From Sorangium cellulosum (GTDB lineage Bacteria; Myxococcota_A; Polyangia; Polyangiales; Polyangiaceae), in assembly GCF_002950945.1 (NCBI RefSeq), contig NZ_CP012673.1, positions 682,001-746,000 of the forward strand: DNA of 64,000 bases, given 5' to 3'. Below are positions 56,615-64,000 of this stretch, piece by piece. The position numbers were made by a program, and so were the translations under genes. Numbering within the stretch: position 1 is the stretch's first letter; the number at the start of each line of letters is the position of its first letter. The notes beneath the pieces were generated by a model, which worked only from the letters and a program-made list of their open reading frames with translations, was not told where the DNA came from and did no database searches.

Positions 56615-58419
56615 TTCCCGTCCTCTCGCGCGCGCAGATGCGCGCTTACGACAAGCACGCGATCCATCAGTGCCACGTGCCCGGCGTGGTCCTCATGGAG
56701 AACGCGGGCCGCGGCGCCGCCGACGTCATCTCGGCGATCATCGAGGCGCGCACCGCCGGACAGCCCGGCGCGGCCGCGCTCCCCGGCCACGCCGCGCGGC
56801 CGGCGCCGCCCCCGCCCGCGCCGGGCCAGGCGCCCGCGAGCGCGCTCTGGCCCGCGACGTTGCGCTCGGGGGGCGGACCCCGCTCCGGGAGCATCCCACC
56901 GCCGCCGAACGGCCGCCGCAGCGCCGAGGACGCGCGCGCGGCGCGGGCCCGCGCCTTCCCGGTGCGGCACGTCCCGAGCCCGGGGCAGCCCGCGACGTAC
57001 CCGCTCCACGCCCGCGTCGTCGTGGTCGCGGGCGCCGGCAACAACGGCGGCGACGGCTTCGTCGTCGCGCGCCACCTCCTCGCCCGCGGCGCCGAGGTCG
57101 AGGTGTTCCTGGCGGCCCCCTCCGAGAAGGTCACCGGCGACAGCCGCATCAACCACGACGCGTACATCGATCTCGGCGGCGCGCTCCGCGAGCTCCCGCC
57201 GGGCGCGCCGCTCGCCCCGCTCGAGGCCGCGCTCGCCGAGGCCGATCTCGTCGTCGACGCGCTCTTCGGCACGGGCCTCGACCGCCCGATCGAGGGCCAC
57301 CTCGCCGACGTCATCGGCGTCCTCAACGCCTCGACCTGCCTCTGCATCGCGCTCGACGTGCCCTCGGGCCTCGACGCGGACAGCGGCGCGCCGCTCGGCG
57401 CCGCGGTGCAGGCGGACGAGACCGTCACGTTCGGCCACCTCAAGATCGGCCTGCTCACGCCCGAGGGGGCGCGGCTCGCGGGCAACGTCCACGTCGTCGA
57501 CCTCGGCGTCCCGGACGGGCCGATCCTCGCCCACGTCGGCCACGTGGCCGAGGTCCTCCGGAAGGAGACGATCGGCTCGTTCCTGCGGCCGCGCGAGGCG
57601 AGCGTCTACAAGCACCAGGCGGGCAACGTGCTCGTGGTCGCCGGCTCCTCCGGCAAGCTCGGCGCCGCGCTGCTGACCGCGCGCGCCGCGATGCGCTCCG
57701 GCGCGGGCCTCGTGACCATCTGCACCTGGGCCGACGCCGCGCCCGCGATGGAGTCGCGCGTCGTGGAGCTGATGACGACCGCGATCGATCCGGCGCGCCT
57801 CGAGGCGTCGCTCGACGGCGCGCTCGCCGGCCGCCGGGCGGTCGCGATCGGCCCCGGCTTCGGCCTCGACGACAGGGCGCGCGCCGCGGTGGATCACGTC
57901 GTCCTCGGCTGGGACGGCCGGAAGGTCGTCGACGCCGACGCCCTCACGCACTTCGTCGGCCGCCCCGAGGCGCTCGCGACGGCGCGCGGGAGCCTCATCC
58001 TGACGCCGCACTCCGGCGAGCTCGGCCGGCTCCTCGGCCGGAGCTCCCGGGCCGTCGAGGAGGACCGCTTCGGCGCCGTGCGCGAGGCCGTGGCGCTGAC
58101 CCGGGCGATCGTGGTGCTGAAGGGCGCGCGCACCGTGATCGCCTTGCCGGACGGCCGCATGTTCATCTGCATGGCGGGCAACCCCGCGCTCGCCACCGCC
58201 GGCTCGGGCGACGTGCTCGCCGGGATGATCGCGGCCCTGCTGTGCTCGATGGAGCCGTCGGCCGCCGCCAGCGCGGGTGTCCTGATCCACGCGCTCGCCG
58301 GGGACGTGTGGCGCGCCCACACGGGCAGCGACCGAGGGCTGCTCGCGAGCGAGATCGCCGAGCTCGTCCCCGGCCTGATCGCCGCGCTGGCCGCGGGGAG
58401 CGACCCGCTGTCGATTTGA
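56611..58419 (+). CDS. nnrDE: bifunctional NAD(P)HX epimerase/dehydratase
   Basis: A 602-residue fusion of NnrE (YjeF_N epimerase) and NnrD (ADP/ATP-dependent dehydratase), which repair hydrated NAD(P)H. Epimerase: MRAYDKHAIHQCHVPGVVLM, VVVAGAGNNGGDGFVVARHL, VVDALFGTGLDRP. Dehydratase: NVLVVAGSSGKLGAALLTAR, LILTPHSGELGRLLGRSS, NPALATAGSGDVLAGMIAAL. A Pro/Ala-rich insertion of about 75 residues (about 47-125) interrupts the epimerase between the first helix and the AGAGNNGGDG loop. The start is GTG 56611, overlapping the acpS stop. The acpS-nnr neighbourhood is common in bacteria. Confidence 0.95.
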   Translation: MIPVLSRAQMRAYDKHAIHQCHVPGVVLMENAGRGAADVISAIIEARTAGQPGAAALPGHAARPAPPPPAPGQAPASALWPATLRSGGGPRSGSIPPPPNGRRSAEDARAARARAFPVRHVPSPGQPATYPLHARVVVVAGAGNNGGDGFVVARHLLARGAEVEVFLAAPSEKVTGDSRINHDAYIDLGGALRELPPGAPLAPLEAALAEADLVVDALFGTGLDRPIEGHLADVIGVLNASTCLCIALDVPSGLDADSGAPLGAAVQADETVTFGHLKIGLLTPEGARLAGNVHVVDLGVPDGPILAHVGHVAEVLRKETIGSFLRPREASVYKHQAGNVLVVAGSSGKLGAALLTARAAMRSGAGLVTICTWADAAPAMESRVVELMTTAIDPARLEASLDGALAGRRAVAIGPGFGLDDRARAAVDHVVLGWDGRKVVDADALTHFVGRPEALATARGSLILTPHSGELGRLLGRSSRAVEEDRFGAVREAVALTRAIVVLKGARTVIALPDGRMFICMAGNPALATAGSGDVLAGMIAALLCSMEPSAAASAGVLIHALAGDVWRAHTGSDRGLLASEIAELVPGLIAALAAGSDPLSI

Positions 58420-58779
58420 TGAGGATTCCGCGGAGCATCGCACGCCCGCTCTGCCGGTCTCCAGCATGGATCACGAACCGCGGACGCAGGGCCTCGGGGC
58501 CTCTTGGCGGAGCGCCGCGAACCCGGCTCCTCGATCGCGCCCCCGGCCCCGTACATGCACGACCCACGCGCCGCTGAACGCCTGCGCCGGGCCTCGCGAC
58601 CGCGGCGCGCGCCGCGGTCGCGAGGCCCGCGCGCCACTCTGACGCCGCCGGGCGCCCTGCTGTCGATTTGACACGCGCCCGCGTGTCCCCGCCCGCGCCA
58701 TGGCGCGTCTTTCCCGCCGTGGACGCGGTCATCCCGGTGGCATCTGCCTTGCCAGCGCCCGTAGGCAGGAGGTCCCGCC
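58420..58779. other. intergenic region with palindrome and 13-bp repeat
   Basis: 360 bp. It holds the 42-bp palindrome at 58588-58629 and two copies of GCTGTCGATTTGA, one at the end of nnrDE (58407-58419, containing its stop) and one at 58659-58671. The copied stop region suggests an old partial duplication. AGGAGG at 58767-58772 serves the sigma factor gene. Confidence 0.55.
58588..58629. terminator. 42-bp perfect palindrome, probable terminator
   Basis: Bases 58588-58608 are the exact reverse complement of 58609-58629, with no loop beyond the central GCGC. It lies 168 bp after the nnrDE stop. As RNA it would form a very stable hairpin. No T-tract, so a protein-binding role is also possible. 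Confidence 0.6.
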
Positions 58780-59439
58780 ATGCTCGTCCCCGCCGCCCAT
58801 GCCCCCGCCCGGTCACCGAATTCAGCGCTGCCCCCCGTCGATCGACGCCGGCGCGGACCTTCGCTCGGCGCGGCCGGGACGGCGTCGGGCGGCGCGGGCG
58901 CGGCGGCCGCTGCCGTCGACGCCGTCGACGCACTTTGCCGGGGCCTTGTCGAAATGACACCGGAGCTCTTCGGCCGCGCGCTGCGGCTCTCCCGATCGCC
59001 CGCGACGGCGGAGGACCTCGTGCAGGACACCGTGGAGCGCGCGCTCCGGTTCGCGGCGAGCTACGAGCCCGGGACCAACCTGCGGGCGTGGGTGCACCAG
59101 ATCCTCTTCAGCGTCTTCATCACCCGGTGCCGGCGCAGCCGCCGCGAGCGCAACGCCCTCGACGTGCTCGCGACCGATCCGTGCGCGTGGACCGCGCCCG
59201 AGGGCTGCGCGGAGACACACGCCCTGTCGCCCGGCGTGTGGCGCGCGCTGGCGACGCTCCCGCCGAGCTTCCGCGACACCGTCGTGCTCGTGGACCTCGA
59301 GGAGATGTCTTACAAGGACGCCGCGGCGCGGCTGGGCGTCCCGGTCGGCACCGTCATGAGCCGCCTGCACCGCGGCCGGAAGCTGCTCGCCGAGGCGCTG
59401 CAGGGCGACTCCGCCGCCGGCGTGAAGGCCGCGGCGTGA
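58780..59439 (+). CDS. ECF-type RNA polymerase sigma factor
   Basis: A 219-residue sigma-70-family factor. Region 2: LSRSPATAEDLVQDTVERAL and YEPGTNLRAWVHQILFSVFI (about residues 68-115); region 4: ATLPPSFRDTVVLVDLEEMS and AARLGVPVGTVMSRLHRGRK (about 155-205), with the helix-turn-helix. An N-terminal Ala/Pro-rich extension of about 55 residues precedes region 2. It starts at ATG 58780, 7 nt after a perfect AGGAGG. There is no anti-sigma factor next to it; the following gene is NDH-2. The target promoters are unknown. Confidence 0.92.
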   Translation: MLVPAAHAPARSPNSALPPVDRRRRGPSLGAAGTASGGAGAAAAAVDAVDALCRGLVEMTPELFGRALRLSRSPATAEDLVQDTVERALRFAASYEPGTNLRAWVHQILFSVFITRCRRSRRERNALDVLATDPCAWTAPEGCAETHALSPGVWRALATLPPSFRDTVVLVDLEEMSYKDAAARLGVPVGTVMSRLHRGRKLLAEALQGDSAAGVKAAA

Positions 59440-59516
59440 ACGCGTGAGCCACCGCCGCGCTGCGACCGCGGGCGGCGATCGGACCCCCTCGACACGCCCG
59501 CTCCGCCCCTGCGCGA

Positions 59517-59555
59517 GCTGCCCACGCGCGCTGCCCACGCGCGCTGCCCACGCCC
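59517..59555. repeat. three 13-bp direct repeats
   Basis: GCTGCCCACGCGC at 59517-59529 and 59530-59542, and GCTGCCCACGCCC at 59543-59555, in the gap between the sigma factor and NDH-2 genes. The 13-bp unit does not follow the 9-bp rule of other arrays. A further CTGCCCACG occurs just downstream, at 59566-59574. Confidence 0.9.
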
Positions 59556-59667
59556 GAGGTTCCTCCTGCCCACGGGCAGCGGCGCCACGCGCCGCGCTTG
59601 TCGCGTGGATCGGCGAGCCCTACCATCTCGGCGCCACCGAGGATGTGTTCCTCGTCGAGGAGGCACC

Positions 59668-61050
59668 ATGGCAACGACCGCGAAAGAGCCCCACGTCGTC
59701 ATCGTCGGCGGAGGCTTCGGCGGCCTGAACGCGGCGAAGGCGTTTCGCAAAGCGCCCGTCCGGGTCACGCTGATCGACAGGACGAACCACCACCTGTTCC
59801 AGCCGCTGCTCTACCAGGTCGCGACCGCCAGCCTCTCGCCCGCGGACATCGCGGTCCCGATCCGATCGGTCTTCTCGCGCCAGCGCAACGTGCGCGTCCT
59901 GCTCGGCGACGTGAAGCGCGTCGACCTCGCCGAGAAGCGCATCGAGGTCGACGACGACACGCTCGACTACGACTACCTGATCCTCGCCGTCGGGGCGACG
60001 AACAACTACTTCGGCCACGACGAGTGGGCCCGGTTCGCGCCGGCGCTCAAGAGCCTCGACGAGGCGCTCACCATCCGCGAGCGCATGCTGCTCGCCTTCG
60101 AGGCCGCCGAGCGCGAGGACGACCCGGCCGTGCGCCGCAGGCTGCTCACGTTCGTCGTCATCGGCGGCGGCGCGACCGGCGTCGAGATGGCCGGCGCCTT
60201 CGCCGAGCTCGCGCGCTACATCCTCGAGCGCGACTTCCGCGCCCTCGACCCCGCGTCCTCGCGCGTGCTGCTCGTCGAGATCGGGCCGCGCATCCTCCAG
60301 GCCTTCCCCGAGAGCCTCTCGGCGAGCGCCGAGCAGCAGCTCACCTCCCTCGGCGTGGAGGTGATCAAGGGGCGCCGCTTCCGGAGCATCGATGAGCAAG
60401 GGGTCGAGTTCGAGGACGGCGAGCGCCTCCCCGCCGCCACCGTGATCTGGGCGGCGGGGGTCCGCGGCACGCCGCTCGCGCGCACGCTCGGCGTCGAGCT
60501 CGACCGCATCGGCCGCGTGAAGGTCGCGCCGGACTGCTCCGTGCCCGGACACCCGAACGTCTTCGCGATCGGCGACATGGCCGCGCTCCGCGACCGGAAC
60601 GGCGTCGACGTGCCCGGCCTCAGCCCCGCCGCGATCCAGGAGGGGCGCTTCGTCGCGCGCTGCATCCTCGACGACCTGAAGGGCAAGCCGCGCGGCCAGT
60701 TCGCCTACCTCGACAAGGGCACGATGGCGACCATCGGCCGCTCGCGCGCCATCGCGAAGATCGGGCGCCTGAAGATGTCGGGCATGATCGCGTGGCTCGC
60801 CTGGCTGCTCGTCCACGTGCTCTTCCTCATCGATTACAAGAACCGCCTGGCTGTAATGTTCTCGTGGATGTGGCAGTACATCACGTTCAAGCGCGGCGCC
60901 CGCCTGATCACCGGGCACACCGCGCCGAGCGCGCTCCCTGCCACCGCGGAGGCGGCCGCCTCGCTCCGGGCGCCTCGCCTGCCGGCCCCGATCGCGGCGG
61001 TCGACGCGCCCTCCGGCAGCGCCGAGCGCTCCCCGGCCTCGCTCGCTTGA
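59668..61050 (+). CDS. ndh: type II NADH:quinone oxidoreductase (NDH-2)
   Basis: A 460-residue FAD enzyme that passes electrons from NADH to quinone without pumping protons. FAD motif: HVVIVGGGFGGLNAAKAF at the start; NADH motif: FVVIGGGATGVEMAGAFAEL near residue 160; second FAD segment: NVFAIGDMAAL near 300; quinone region: AAIQEGRFVARCILDDL. A C-terminal amphipathic or hydrophobic stretch (IAWLAWLLVHVLFLIDYK) attaches it to the membrane. The start ATG 59668 follows GAGGAGG. The last 40 residues are a Pro/Ala-rich tail. Confidence 0.93.
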   Translation: MATTAKEPHVVIVGGGFGGLNAAKAFRKAPVRVTLIDRTNHHLFQPLLYQVATASLSPADIAVPIRSVFSRQRNVRVLLGDVKRVDLAEKRIEVDDDTLDYDYLILAVGATNNYFGHDEWARFAPALKSLDEALTIRERMLLAFEAAEREDDPAVRRRLLTFVVIGGGATGVEMAGAFAELARYILERDFRALDPASSRVLLVEIGPRILQAFPESLSASAEQQLTSLGVEVIKGRRFRSIDEQGVEFEDGERLPAATVIWAAGVRGTPLARTLGVELDRIGRVKVAPDCSVPGHPNVFAIGDMAALRDRNGVDVPGLSPAAIQEGRFVARCILDDLKGKPRGQFAYLDKGTMATIGRSRAIAKIGRLKMSGMIAWLAWLLVHVLFLIDYKNRLAVMFSWMWQYITFKRGARLITGHTAPSALPATAEAAASLRAPRLPAPIAAVDAPSGSAERSPASLA

Positions 61051-61065
61051 CGCGCGCCCTCCACC

Positions 61066-61749
61066 ATGGCGGATACGCCTCCAGTGAAGGCACGGAGAGC
61101 CCAGCAACCCGCACGCGCGGCGGCCGCCGAGCCGCCGCCTCCTCCGGCGAGCGAGCCGGGAGCCGACGAGCCGGCGTTCGACGAGGCGTCGGACCTGACG
61201 CCCGTCGTCGCCATGAACCTGAAGCGGTTCCGGGCCGAGCGTGGCCTGTCGCTCGAGCGCCTGGCGAAGGCGTCCGGGGTGAGCCGGGCGATGCTCGGGC
61301 AGATCGAGCTGGGCCAGAGCACGCCGACCATCAACGTCCTCTGGAAGATCGCGCGCGCCCTCGGCGTCCCGTTCTCGGCCCTGATGAGCCAGGCCGCCTC
61401 GCCGGTCACGACCGTGCTGCAGGCCGACCACGCGCGCATCCTGCGCTCGCGCAACGGCGACTTCTCGTCCCGCGCGCTCTTCCCGATGGACCGCCCGCGC
61501 AACGTGGAGTTCTACGAGCTCCGCCTCGCGCCCCGCGCCGTGGAGCACGCCGACGCGCACGCCCCCGGCACCTCGGAGAACCTGATCGTGACCGAGGGCT
61601 CCGTGGAGATCACCGTGGCCGGCGAGCGGCGCGTGCTCGAGACCGGCGACGCCATCCTGTTCGAGGCCGACAGCCCCCACAGCTACCGCAACCTGGGCGG
61701 CTCCGAGGCCGTCATGTACCTCGTCATGACCTACGGCTCCCGGGGTTAA
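61066..61749 (+). CDS. XRE-family regulator with cupin domain
   Basis: A 227-residue transcription factor. A Pro/Ala-rich start of about 45 residues, then an XRE helix-turn-helix (LKRFRAERGLSLERLAKASG; VSRAMLGQIELGQSTPTINV; about 50-105) and a C-terminal cupin (HAPGTSENLIVTEGSVEITV; FEADSPHSYRNLGG). XRE-cupin proteins bind a small ligand in the cupin and usually control nearby metabolic genes. It lies 15 nt after ndh on the same strand and just upstream of the sulfate operon and its phased repeats, so it is a candidate regulator of that operon. The link is inferred from position only. Confidence 0.92.
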   Translation: MADTPPVKARRAQQPARAAAAEPPPPPASEPGADEPAFDEASDLTPVVAMNLKRFRAERGLSLERLAKASGVSRAMLGQIELGQSTPTINVLWKIARALGVPFSALMSQAASPVTTVLQADHARILRSRNGDFSSRALFPMDRPRNVEFYELRLAPRAVEHADAHAPGTSENLIVTEGSVEITVAGERRVLETGDAILFEADSPHSYRNLGGSEAVMYLVMTYGSRG

Positions 61750-61812
61750 CCCCGCGTCGCCCCGTTTCCGCTCGTGAACGTCGCCGTGTCCCTCCGGTAT
61801 CTAAGACGTTTC

Positions 61813-61876
61813 TCCGTTATAGCGTCAGATCTCGCTTGCGCCATCCGTTGCAGCGTGAGATATGTCCGTTATAGCG
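61813..61876 (+). promoter_or_regulatory. three helically phased 12-bp direct repeats
   Basis: TCCGTTATAGCG at 61813-61824, TCCGTTGCAGCG at 61844-61855, and TCCGTTATAGCG at 61865-61876. Starts are 31 and 21 bp apart, three and two turns of DNA, so all lie on one face. A diverged fourth copy may sit at 61793. TTGCAG (61848-61853) and TATAGC (61870-61875), 16 bp apart, could form a promoter inside the repeats. They precede the DUF2325/sulfate operon. Confidence 0.7.
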
Positions 61877-61911
61877 GCGTTCACCGCGGGAAGCAGCAAG
61901 GAGACGGCGCG

Positions 61912-62235
61912 ATGCGGATCACCTGGATTGGTGGGTTGGATCGCAACCAGGCCCAGCTAGAGCGGATGGCGATGCAGGCGGGCCATCATTTGGAATTCCA
62001 CACCGGCAACACCGGGGGCCGCGGCGCGGCCGAGCTGCGGGCGGCCATCGAGCGGGCCGACCTGGTGATCGTGTTGACGGACGTGAACAGCCACGGCGGC
62101 GTGCTGCTCGCGAGGAAGCTCTGCCAGAAGCTCGGCCGCGCGGCCTTCATGGCCCGCCGCTGCGGCGCGGCGCGCTTCCAGCAGCTGCTCGACGCGCTCG
62201 CGCAGCGGGATGCCCGGTTCCTGGCGACCGGATAA
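61912..62235 (+). CDS. DUF2325 protein
   Basis: A 107-residue protein: MRITWIGGLDRNQAQLERMA at the start, then HHLEFHTGNTGGRGAAELRA, LVIVLTDVNSHGGVLLARKL and AAFMARRCGAARFQQLLDAL. This is the DUF2325 family, whose function is unknown; members often sit with transporters or metal and sulfur genes. The Cys and His positions (NSHGG; ARRCGAARF) are conserved in the family and might bind metal. The start ATG 61912 follows AAGGAG 8 nt upstream. An in-frame ATG lies further upstream, but that region is covered by the operator repeats. It is the first gene of the sulfate operon. Confidence 0.85.
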   Translation: MRITWIGGLDRNQAQLERMAMQAGHHLEFHTGNTGGRGAAELRAAIERADLVIVLTDVNSHGGVLLARKLCQKLGRAAFMARRCGAARFQQLLDALAQRDARFLATG

Positions 62236-62252
62236 GGGAGTAAGGACGATCG

Positions 62253-63302
62253 ATGCGACGCTTGATCACGTTGGTCTGTTGTGTGCTCACGCTGGCCCTG
62301 GCCGCGTGCTCGAAGGGCGACGCGACGGGCGACGCCCCCGGCGCCGCGACCAAGTCGGGGCGGGTGCAGATCCTGAACGTCTCGTACGACCCCACGCGTG
62401 AGCTCTACGAGGAGGTGAACGCCGCCTTCGCGAAGAGCTGGAAGGCGCAGGCCGGACAGGACGTCACCATCAAGCAGTCGCACGGGGGCTCGGGCAAGCA
62501 GGCCCGGTCGGTGATCGACGGGCTCGAAGCGGACGTGGTCACGCTCGCGCTCGCCTACGACGTCGACGCGATCGCGTCGGCGGGGCTCATCAAGGAGGGG
62601 TGGCAGGCGCGCCTCAAGGACAACAGCGCTCCGTACACGTCGACCATCGTCTTCCTGGTGCGCGGCGGCAACCCGAAGGGCATCAAGGACTGGGACGATC
62701 TCGTGAAAGAGGGCGTGTCGGTCATCACGCCGAACCCGAAGACCTCGGGCGGCGCGCGGTGGAACTACCTCGCTGCGTGGGGGTACGAGATGAAGCGCTC
62801 GGGCGGCGACGAGGGGAAAGCGAAGGACTTCGTCGGCCGCCTGTTCAAGAACGTGCCGGTCCTCGACTCGGGCGCGCGCGGATCGACCACGACGTTCGTG
62901 GAGCGCGGGATCGGCGATGTCCTGATCGCCTGGGAGAACGAGGCGCTGCTCGCCGTGAAGCAGGCCGGCAAGGACAAGCTCGAGGTGGTCGCGCCGTCGG
63001 TCAGCATCCTGGCCGAGCCGCCGGTCGCGGTGGTGGACAAGGTGGCCGACAAGCGCGGGACGCGGGCGGTCGCGGAGGCGTACCTCAACTTCCTGTCCAC
63101 GGAGGAGGGGCAGCGCATCGCGGTGAAGCACTTCTACCGCCCGCGCCACGCGGCGACCCTCGCGGCCGCGGAGTCGGAGGGCGCCTTCCCGAAGCTCGCG
63201 CTGTTCACGATTGACGAGGTGTTCGGCGGGTGGCAAAAGGCCCAGAAGGCGCACTTCTCCGACGGCGGCGTCTTCGACCAGATTTACCAGGCCGGCAAGT
63301 AG
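62253..63302 (+). CDS. sbp: sulfate/thiosulfate-binding lipoprotein
   Basis: A 349-residue periplasmic binding protein of the sulfate ABC importer. The signal peptide ends in LALAAC (lipobox), so it is membrane-anchored, unlike the soluble Sbp of E. coli. Ligand-binding segments: [71 protein letters not shown] and [14 protein letters not shown], all characteristic of Sbp/CysP. The start ATG 62253 lies 17 nt after the DUF2325 gene, and CysT follows immediately, so this is a sulfate uptake operon. Confidence 0.95.
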   Translation: MRRLITLVCCVLTLALAACSKGDATGDAPGAATKSGRVQILNVSYDPTRELYEEVNAAFAKSWKAQAGQDVTIKQSHGGSGKQARSVIDGLEADVVTLALAYDVDAIASAGLIKEGWQARLKDNSAPYTSTIVFLVRGGNPKGIKDWDDLVKEGVSVITPNPKTSGGARWNYLAAWGYEMKRSGGDEGKAKDFVGRLFKNVPVLDSGARGSTTTFVERGIGDVLIAWENEALLAVKQAGKDKLEVVAPSVSILAEPPVAVVDKVADKRGTRAVAEAYLNFLSTEEGQRIAVKHFYRPRHAATLAAAESEGAFPKLALFTIDEVFGGWQKAQKAHFSDGGVFDQIYQAGK

Positions 63303-63307
63303 GTTTC

Positions 63308-64000
63308 GTGTCTCTTCTCTGGCGACGACAGAGCGTCCTGCCCGGCTTCGGGCTCGCGATGGGTATCACGGTCACGTACCTGTCGCTCCTCGTGCTCGTC
63401 CCGCTGTCGATGATCTTCCTGAGGACGGCGACGCTCCACCCCGGCGAGATCTGGGCGGTGGTGACGTCGCCGCGCTCGATCGCCTCGCTCCAGATGAGCT
63501 TCAGCGCGTCGCTCATCGCCGCGGGCATCAACGCGGTGTTCGGGGTGCTCGTGGCCTGGGTGCTCGTGCGGTACAGCTTCCCGGGCAAGTCGATCGTCGA
63601 CGCGCTCGTCGACCTGCCGTTCGCGCTCCCGACGGCGGTCGGCGGCATCGCGCTCACGGCCATCTACGCGCAGCAGGGGTGGGTGGGGCGGTACCTCTAC
63701 CCGCTCGGGATCCAGAGCGCGTTCAGCCGCCTCGGCGTGGTCATCGCGCTGACCTTCGTGGGGCTCCCGTTCGTGGTGCGCACGGTCCAGCCGGTGATGG
63801 AGGAGCTCGAGGTCGATCAGGAGGAGGCGGCGGCGTCGCTCGGGGCGGGCCGCTTCGTGATCTTCACGCGTGTCCTCTTGCCGTCGCTCTGGCCGTCGAT
63901 CCTCACCGGGTTCGCGATGTCGTTCGCGCGGGCGTTCGGCGAGTACGGGTCGGTCGTGTTCATCTCCGGGAACATGCCGTTCAAGACCGAGATCACGCCG
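63308..64000 (+). CDS. cysT: sulfate ABC transporter permease CysT, 3' end outside window
   Basis: The open frame starts at GTG 63308, 5 nt after sbp, and runs off the window end with 231 residues visible. Several transmembrane helices are present (MGITVTYLSLLVLVPLSMIF; SLIAAGINAVFGVLVAWVLV) with the family segment VDLPFALPTAVGGIALTAIY and the ATPase-contact EAA loop (QEEAAASLGAGRFVIFTRVL). Its close match to CysT/CysU rather than CysW is indicated by the position directly after sbp and the N-terminal form. cysW and cysA are expected next, outside the window. Confidence 0.93.
   Translation, partial: MSLLWRRQSVLPGFGLAMGITVTYLSLLVLVPLSMIFLRTATLHPGEIWAVVTSPRSIASLQMSFSASLIAAGINAVFGVLVAWVLVRYSFPGKSIVDALVDLPFALPTAVGGIALTAIYAQQGWVGRYLYPLGIQSAFSRLGVVIALTFVGLPFVVRTVQPVMEELEVDQEEAAASLGAGRFVIFTRVLLPSLWPSILTGFAMSFARAFGEYGSVVFISGNMPFKTEITP

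Overview
The window is very GC-rich (roughly 70 percent or more) with strongly GC-biased third codon positions, many GTG and TTG starts, several Hanks-type Ser/Thr kinases, a sigma-54 activator fused to such a kinase, FHA, TPR and LysM proteins, and lipoproteins with Gly/Ser or Cys-rich mature parts. This combination points to a large-genome myxobacterium of the Sorangium/Polyangium group. That is inferred from gene style, not from a marker gene. I saw no rRNA, tRNA, CRISPR array, intact insertion sequence or prophage.

Layout. 1-11 kb: the end of a TPR protein, a class IV aminotransferase, a DUF4097-like lipoprotein, a repeat-rich protein of unknown function, RidA, and the DNA maintenance set ebfC-recR diverging from dnaX. 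11-18.4 kb: decaying sequence (a Uma2 pseudogene and a frameshifted zinc-ribbon membrane protein), then a leftward signalling group (Ser/Thr kinase, TPR/PEGA-like protein, histidine kinase). 18.4-25.9 kb: a giant transglutaminase/DUF2126 protein, two Cys-rich lipoproteins, a protoglobin, an SDR oxidoreductase and an O-methyltransferase. 25.9-33 kb: coaX coupled to an orphan FecCD-type permease, a degenerate Nudix protein, a double-FHA protein, ruvA coupled to a cytochrome-like lipoprotein, and a LysM pair. 33-49 kb: a 40-residue-repeat TPR protein, a Uma2 nuclease, the kinase/ATPase/TPR/GAF/sigma-54 activator, a beta-barrel protein, a hydrolase, an Eis-like acetyltransferase, a J-domain protein and a kinase-TPR protein. 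49-56 kb: a leftward block of redoxin, outer-membrane-type protein, PAP2 phosphatase and two tandem DUF4139 paralogues. 56-64 kb: a rightward block of acpS-nnrDE, an ECF sigma factor, NDH-2, an XRE-cupin regulator, and a sulfate uptake operon (DUF2325 protein, sulfate-binding lipoprotein, CysT) running off the end.

Cross-cutting themes. (1) Translational coupling through 4-nt overlaps, three of them the unusual TTGA type. (2) Perfect or near-perfect hairpins where convergent genes meet. (3) Tandem repeats whose unit is usually a multiple of 9 bp (9, 18, 27 or 36 bp), both between genes and inside linkers of housekeeping enzymes (DnaX, CoaX, AcpS). (4) Three helically phased 12-bp direct repeats in front of the sulfate operon, a strong candidate operator.

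All assignments come from reading translated motifs by eye. Functions of kinases and lipoproteins are family-level only.
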